Source: Bacteroidota bacterium (GTDB lineage Bacteria; Bacteroidota; Bacteroidia; UBA4408). From it: a stretch of DNA of 64,000 nucleotides. A program made the position numbers and the translations under genes. Under the pieces are notes generated by a model, which worked only from the letters and a program-made list of their open reading frames with translations, was not told where the DNA came from and made no database searches. Numbering within the stretch: position 1 is the first letter of the stretch; the number at the start of each line of letters is the position of its first letter. Of this stretch, positions 61,230 to 64,000 are shown piece by piece. The DNA lies in NCBI GenBank assembly GCA_963169745.1, contig CAUJCU010000002.1, positions 248,001 through 312,000 on the forward strand, in the 5' to 3' direction.

Positions 61230-62555
61230 TTGGATATGAGTACAACCTTACCTTTATTATCTCAACAACAAGCTCTTTCAGACGCTTTTAAGAGCGTTTC
61301 GTCATTACTTGATGAGCGTATTAGTTTAAAAACTCTCAGAAAAAAAGCTTGGGATAACTTTACTATTTTAGGATTCCCCAATAAATCCAACGAAGAGTAT
61401 AAATATTCGGGAACTGAAAAATTAATTGAAAAAATTGAGTGCTGGAACCCCGAAGCTTTAACTACTGTCGATTTCGATTTCGATAAGGTACGAAAGATTA
61501 ACCCTAATGCCTACCATTTGTTTCTAATTAATGGTAAACTTATGCCTGTTGTTTCTGACATTGAATTATTAGAAAAAGAATGTTCTTTTTGCTCCTTGTC
61601 ACAAGCAGCTAAAGACTATCCTGAAATGTTCGAAAAACATTTGGGGCAGAGCAGTATCCATTTTCAAGATGCTTTTGCTCAAATAAATTTAGCCCTAGCC
61701 CATGAAGGGTTATTTATTCATATGAAGCCCAAACAAAAGTTGCATAAAACTATTCAAATTAATCAGATTTTTACTACAGAAACTCCTAGTTTTATTCAAA
61801 CTCACCATATCATTATTGCTGAAGCACTATCGGAGGCTAATATTATAGAAACATATTGGAGTGCTGATAATACAATATTTTATTTTGGGAATCATCTTAC
61901 TGAAATTGCTGTATCTGAACAAGCCCAACTTAACTACTATCGATTACAGCATGAAAATACATCTGCTGTACATGTTAGTACAATACAAGCAACCCAGCAA
62001 AAAGACAGTCATTTTGATACAAATACAATTAGCATAGGAGGTTTTTGGACACGAAATAATTTAAATATTATTTTAGAAGGGAAAAATGCTGTTTCCCATT
62101 TAAATGGATTGCAGATTATGAGCCATCAGCAACACATTGACAACCATACTTTGGTTGATCACGAGGTACCGCACTGCGAAAGCAATCAATTATATAAAGG
62201 TATATTTAATCAAAAAAGTAGTGGGGTATTTAACGGTAAAATTTTTGTACGAAAGGATGCTCAAAAAACCAACGCATATCAATCTTCAAAAAATATGCTA
62301 TTAAGTGAAAATGCCACAATAAACACCAAACCACAATTAGAGATTTATGCTGATGATGTGAAATGTTCTCATGGATCATCAACTGGAAAAATAGATGAAA
62401 GTGCTTTGTTTTACTTGCAAGCCAGGGGCTTATCAACCGATAGCGCGCGGGCAATGTTGATGTGTGCTTTTGCCAATGATGTTATCCAAACAATTAGAAT
62501 AGAGCCATTTAAAGGCTATCTGGAAAGTCTTATTGAAGATTATTTTAATTTGTAA
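61230..62555 (+). CDS. sufD: Fe-S cluster assembly protein SufD
   Basis: C-term VRKDAQKTNAYQSSKNMLLSENATINTKPQLEIYADDVKCSHGSSTGKIDESALFYLQARGLS; operon position. Confidence 0.97.
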   Translation: MDMSTTLPLLSQQQALSDAFKSVSSLLDERISLKTLRKKAWDNFTILGFPNKSNEEYKYSGTEKLIEKIECWNPEALTTVDFDFDKVRKINPNAYHLFLINGKLMPVVSDIELLEKECSFCSLSQAAKDYPEMFEKHLGQSSIHFQDAFAQINLALAHEGLFIHMKPKQKLHKTIQINQIFTTETPSFIQTHHIIIAEALSEANIIETYWSADNTIFYFGNHLTEIAVSEQAQLNYYRLQHENTSAVHVSTIQATQQKDSHFDTNTISIGGFWTRNNLNIILEGKNAVSHLNGLQIMSHQQHIDNHTLVDHEVPHCESNQLYKGIFNQKSSGVFNGKIFVRKDAQKTNAYQSSKNMLLSENATINTKPQLEIYADDVKCSHGSSTGKIDESALFYLQARGLSTDSARAMLMCAFANDVIQTIRIEPFKGYLESLIEDYFNL

Positions 62556-62564
62556 TTAAAACAA

Positions 62565-63806
62565 ATGTTGCCTAACACCAAAAATAATATATTTAGTGTA
62601 GAGCAAGTGCGTAAAGACTTTCCTATTTTACAGCGCAGCATTCACTCTAAAGCCTTGGTTTATTTTGACAACGGTGCTACTACACAAAAGCCGCAGCAAG
62701 TTATTGATACTCTTACACAATACTATAGTTTTCAAAATGCCAATATTCACCGTGGAGTTCACAGCTTAAGTCAGGAAATAACAACCTTATACGAAGCAGC
62801 GCGTGTTCAAGTGCAAAAACACCTTAATGCAGCACATGCACATGAAATTATTTTTACCCAGGGTACTACTGATTCTATTAATCTGGTAGCATACTCTTAT
62901 GGAAAAAAATATATTAAAAGTGGTGATGAGATCATGATCACGACTATGGAACATCACTCGAATATTATACCCTGGCAGCAAGTTTGTGAAGACCGTGGTG
63001 CCGTGTTAAAAGTTATTCCGGTTAATGCCATTGGGGAGTTAGACTTAGAGGCATTTGAACAGCTCCTTTCACAGAAAACAAAAATTATAGCTGTTACTCA
63101 TGTATCTAATACGTTGGGTACTATAAATCCTATTAAATACATCATTGAAAAAGCACACCAAAACAACATTCCGGTTTTGGTTGATGGGGCACAAGCCACT
63201 CCTCATTTAAAAGTAGATGTAGCCGATTTGAATGCCGATTTTTATTGCTTTAGTAGCCATAAAATGTATGGTCCAACCGGAGTTGGCATCTTGTATGGAA
63301 AAGAAAAATGGCTTGAAGAAATGCCTCCTTATCAAACGGGTGGCGGAGTTATTGAAACAGTTAGTTTTGAAAGAACAAAATTTGCTTCACTTCCCTTAAA
63401 ATTTGAGGCAGGAACACCACATATTGCAGGAGGAATAGGTACTGCAACGGCTATTGACTATTTGAACAATTTGGGTATGGATGCTGTTGCTCGGTACGAA
63501 AATGAGCTTTTACAATATGCCACTATTCAGCTTCTCGCCATAGAAGGAGTGAAAATTATAGGCACTGCTTCAAAAAAAGCATCGGTTATTTCATTTGTAG
63601 TAAATGGCTTACACCCCTACGATATTGGTATGATTTTAGACCAGCAAGGAGTTGCTGTAAGGACAGGTCACCACTGTACGCAGCCCTTATTAGAATACTT
63701 TAAAGTACCCGGAACGGTAAGAGTATCTTTTTCTTTTTATAATACTAAAGCAGAAATAGATATTTTTGTACTGGCCTTAAACAAGGCTCTTAAAATGCTA
63801 TTATAA
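62565..63806 (+). CDS. sufS: SufS-type cysteine desulfurase
   Basis: YFDNGATTQKPQQVI, TMEHHSNIIPWQ, DFYCFSSHKMYGPTGVGILYG (PLP Lys), GVAVRTGHHCTQPLLEYF. Confidence 0.98.
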   Translation: MLPNTKNNIFSVEQVRKDFPILQRSIHSKALVYFDNGATTQKPQQVIDTLTQYYSFQNANIHRGVHSLSQEITTLYEAARVQVQKHLNAAHAHEIIFTQGTTDSINLVAYSYGKKYIKSGDEIMITTMEHHSNIIPWQQVCEDRGAVLKVIPVNAIGELDLEAFEQLLSQKTKIIAVTHVSNTLGTINPIKYIIEKAHQNNIPVLVDGAQATPHLKVDVADLNADFYCFSSHKMYGPTGVGILYGKEKWLEEMPPYQTGGGVIETVSFERTKFASLPLKFEAGTPHIAGGIGTATAIDYLNNLGMDAVARYENELLQYATIQLLAIEGVKIIGTASKKASVISFVVNGLHPYDIGMILDQQGVAVRTGHHCTQPLLEYFKVPGTVRVSFSFYNTKAEIDIFVLALNKALKMLL

Positions 63807-63824
63807 TTTGAAATAAACTATAAT

Positions 63825-64000
63825 ATGAGTATTGAAGCAGCAGAAAAGGAGATTATTGAATCATTTAATATATTGGGCGAAGACTGGGAAGCGCGCTATG
63901 AGTTTTTAATTGATTTAGGCAAAAGTTTACCCTTATTACCCGATAGTGAAAAGAATGATGACCAGCTCATTAAAGGTTGTCAAAGTCGCTTATGGCTAAA
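63825..64000 (+). CDS. sufE: SufE family protein, 3'-truncated by window edge; absent from ORF track
   Basis: Translated by hand: MSIEAAEKEIIESFNILGEDWEARYEFLIDLGKSLPLLPDSEKNDDQLIKGCQSRLWL... with the SufE GCQSxxWL motif. Confidence 0.95.
   Translation, partial: MSIEAAEKEIIESFNILGEDWEARYEFLIDLGKSLPLLPDSEKNDDQLIKGCQSRLWL

Noticed and set aside
1-64000. Search for CRISPR arrays, transposases, integrases, toxin-antitoxin pairs, defence islands, phage genes, tRNA or rRNA
   Set aside because: None seen. The only tandem repeats are protein-coding, and no recombinase, nuclease-defence or att-like signature appears.

Overview
This window looks like ordinary chromosomal sequence from a Bacteroidota bacterium. 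The lineage call rests on T9SS and gliding-motility C-terminal domains, TAnnTTTG promoter elements and Bacteroidota-style gene order. The dominant feature is a complete, canonical str-S10-spc-alpha ribosomal supercluster on the minus strand (rpsL to rplQ, about 54.5 to 36.3 kb), with fusA, secY, map, infA and rpoA embedded. It ends at a strong intrinsic terminator facing lspA. The right edge carries a suf Fe-S assembly operon (sufA-like, sufB, C, D, S and a truncated sufE). The left half is a mosaic of housekeeping genes (pruA, uvrC, ricT/PSP1, holB, pheS, pgk, hflX, ridA, ileS, lspA) and lineage-specific secreted proteins (T9SS cargo, two very large CHU_C-type proteins, lipoproteins, a TPR-SpoIIE phosphatase, a class-A-beta-lactamase-like serine hydrolase). 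I found no tRNA, rRNA, CRISPR array, transposase, phage or plasmid signature, and no clear undescribed multi-gene system. The items most worth a second look are: a KPxAKKxx repeat tail fused to a zinc-less DksA/TraR-like domain; an adjacent lipoprotein plus serine-hydrolase pair; a secreted Ala/Glu/Lys coiled-coil protein upstream of the str operon; a short uORF overlapping the start of the TPR-SpoIIE gene; and several hairpins and promoter elements outside the CDS track. All product calls come from reading motifs in the translations; no database search was run.
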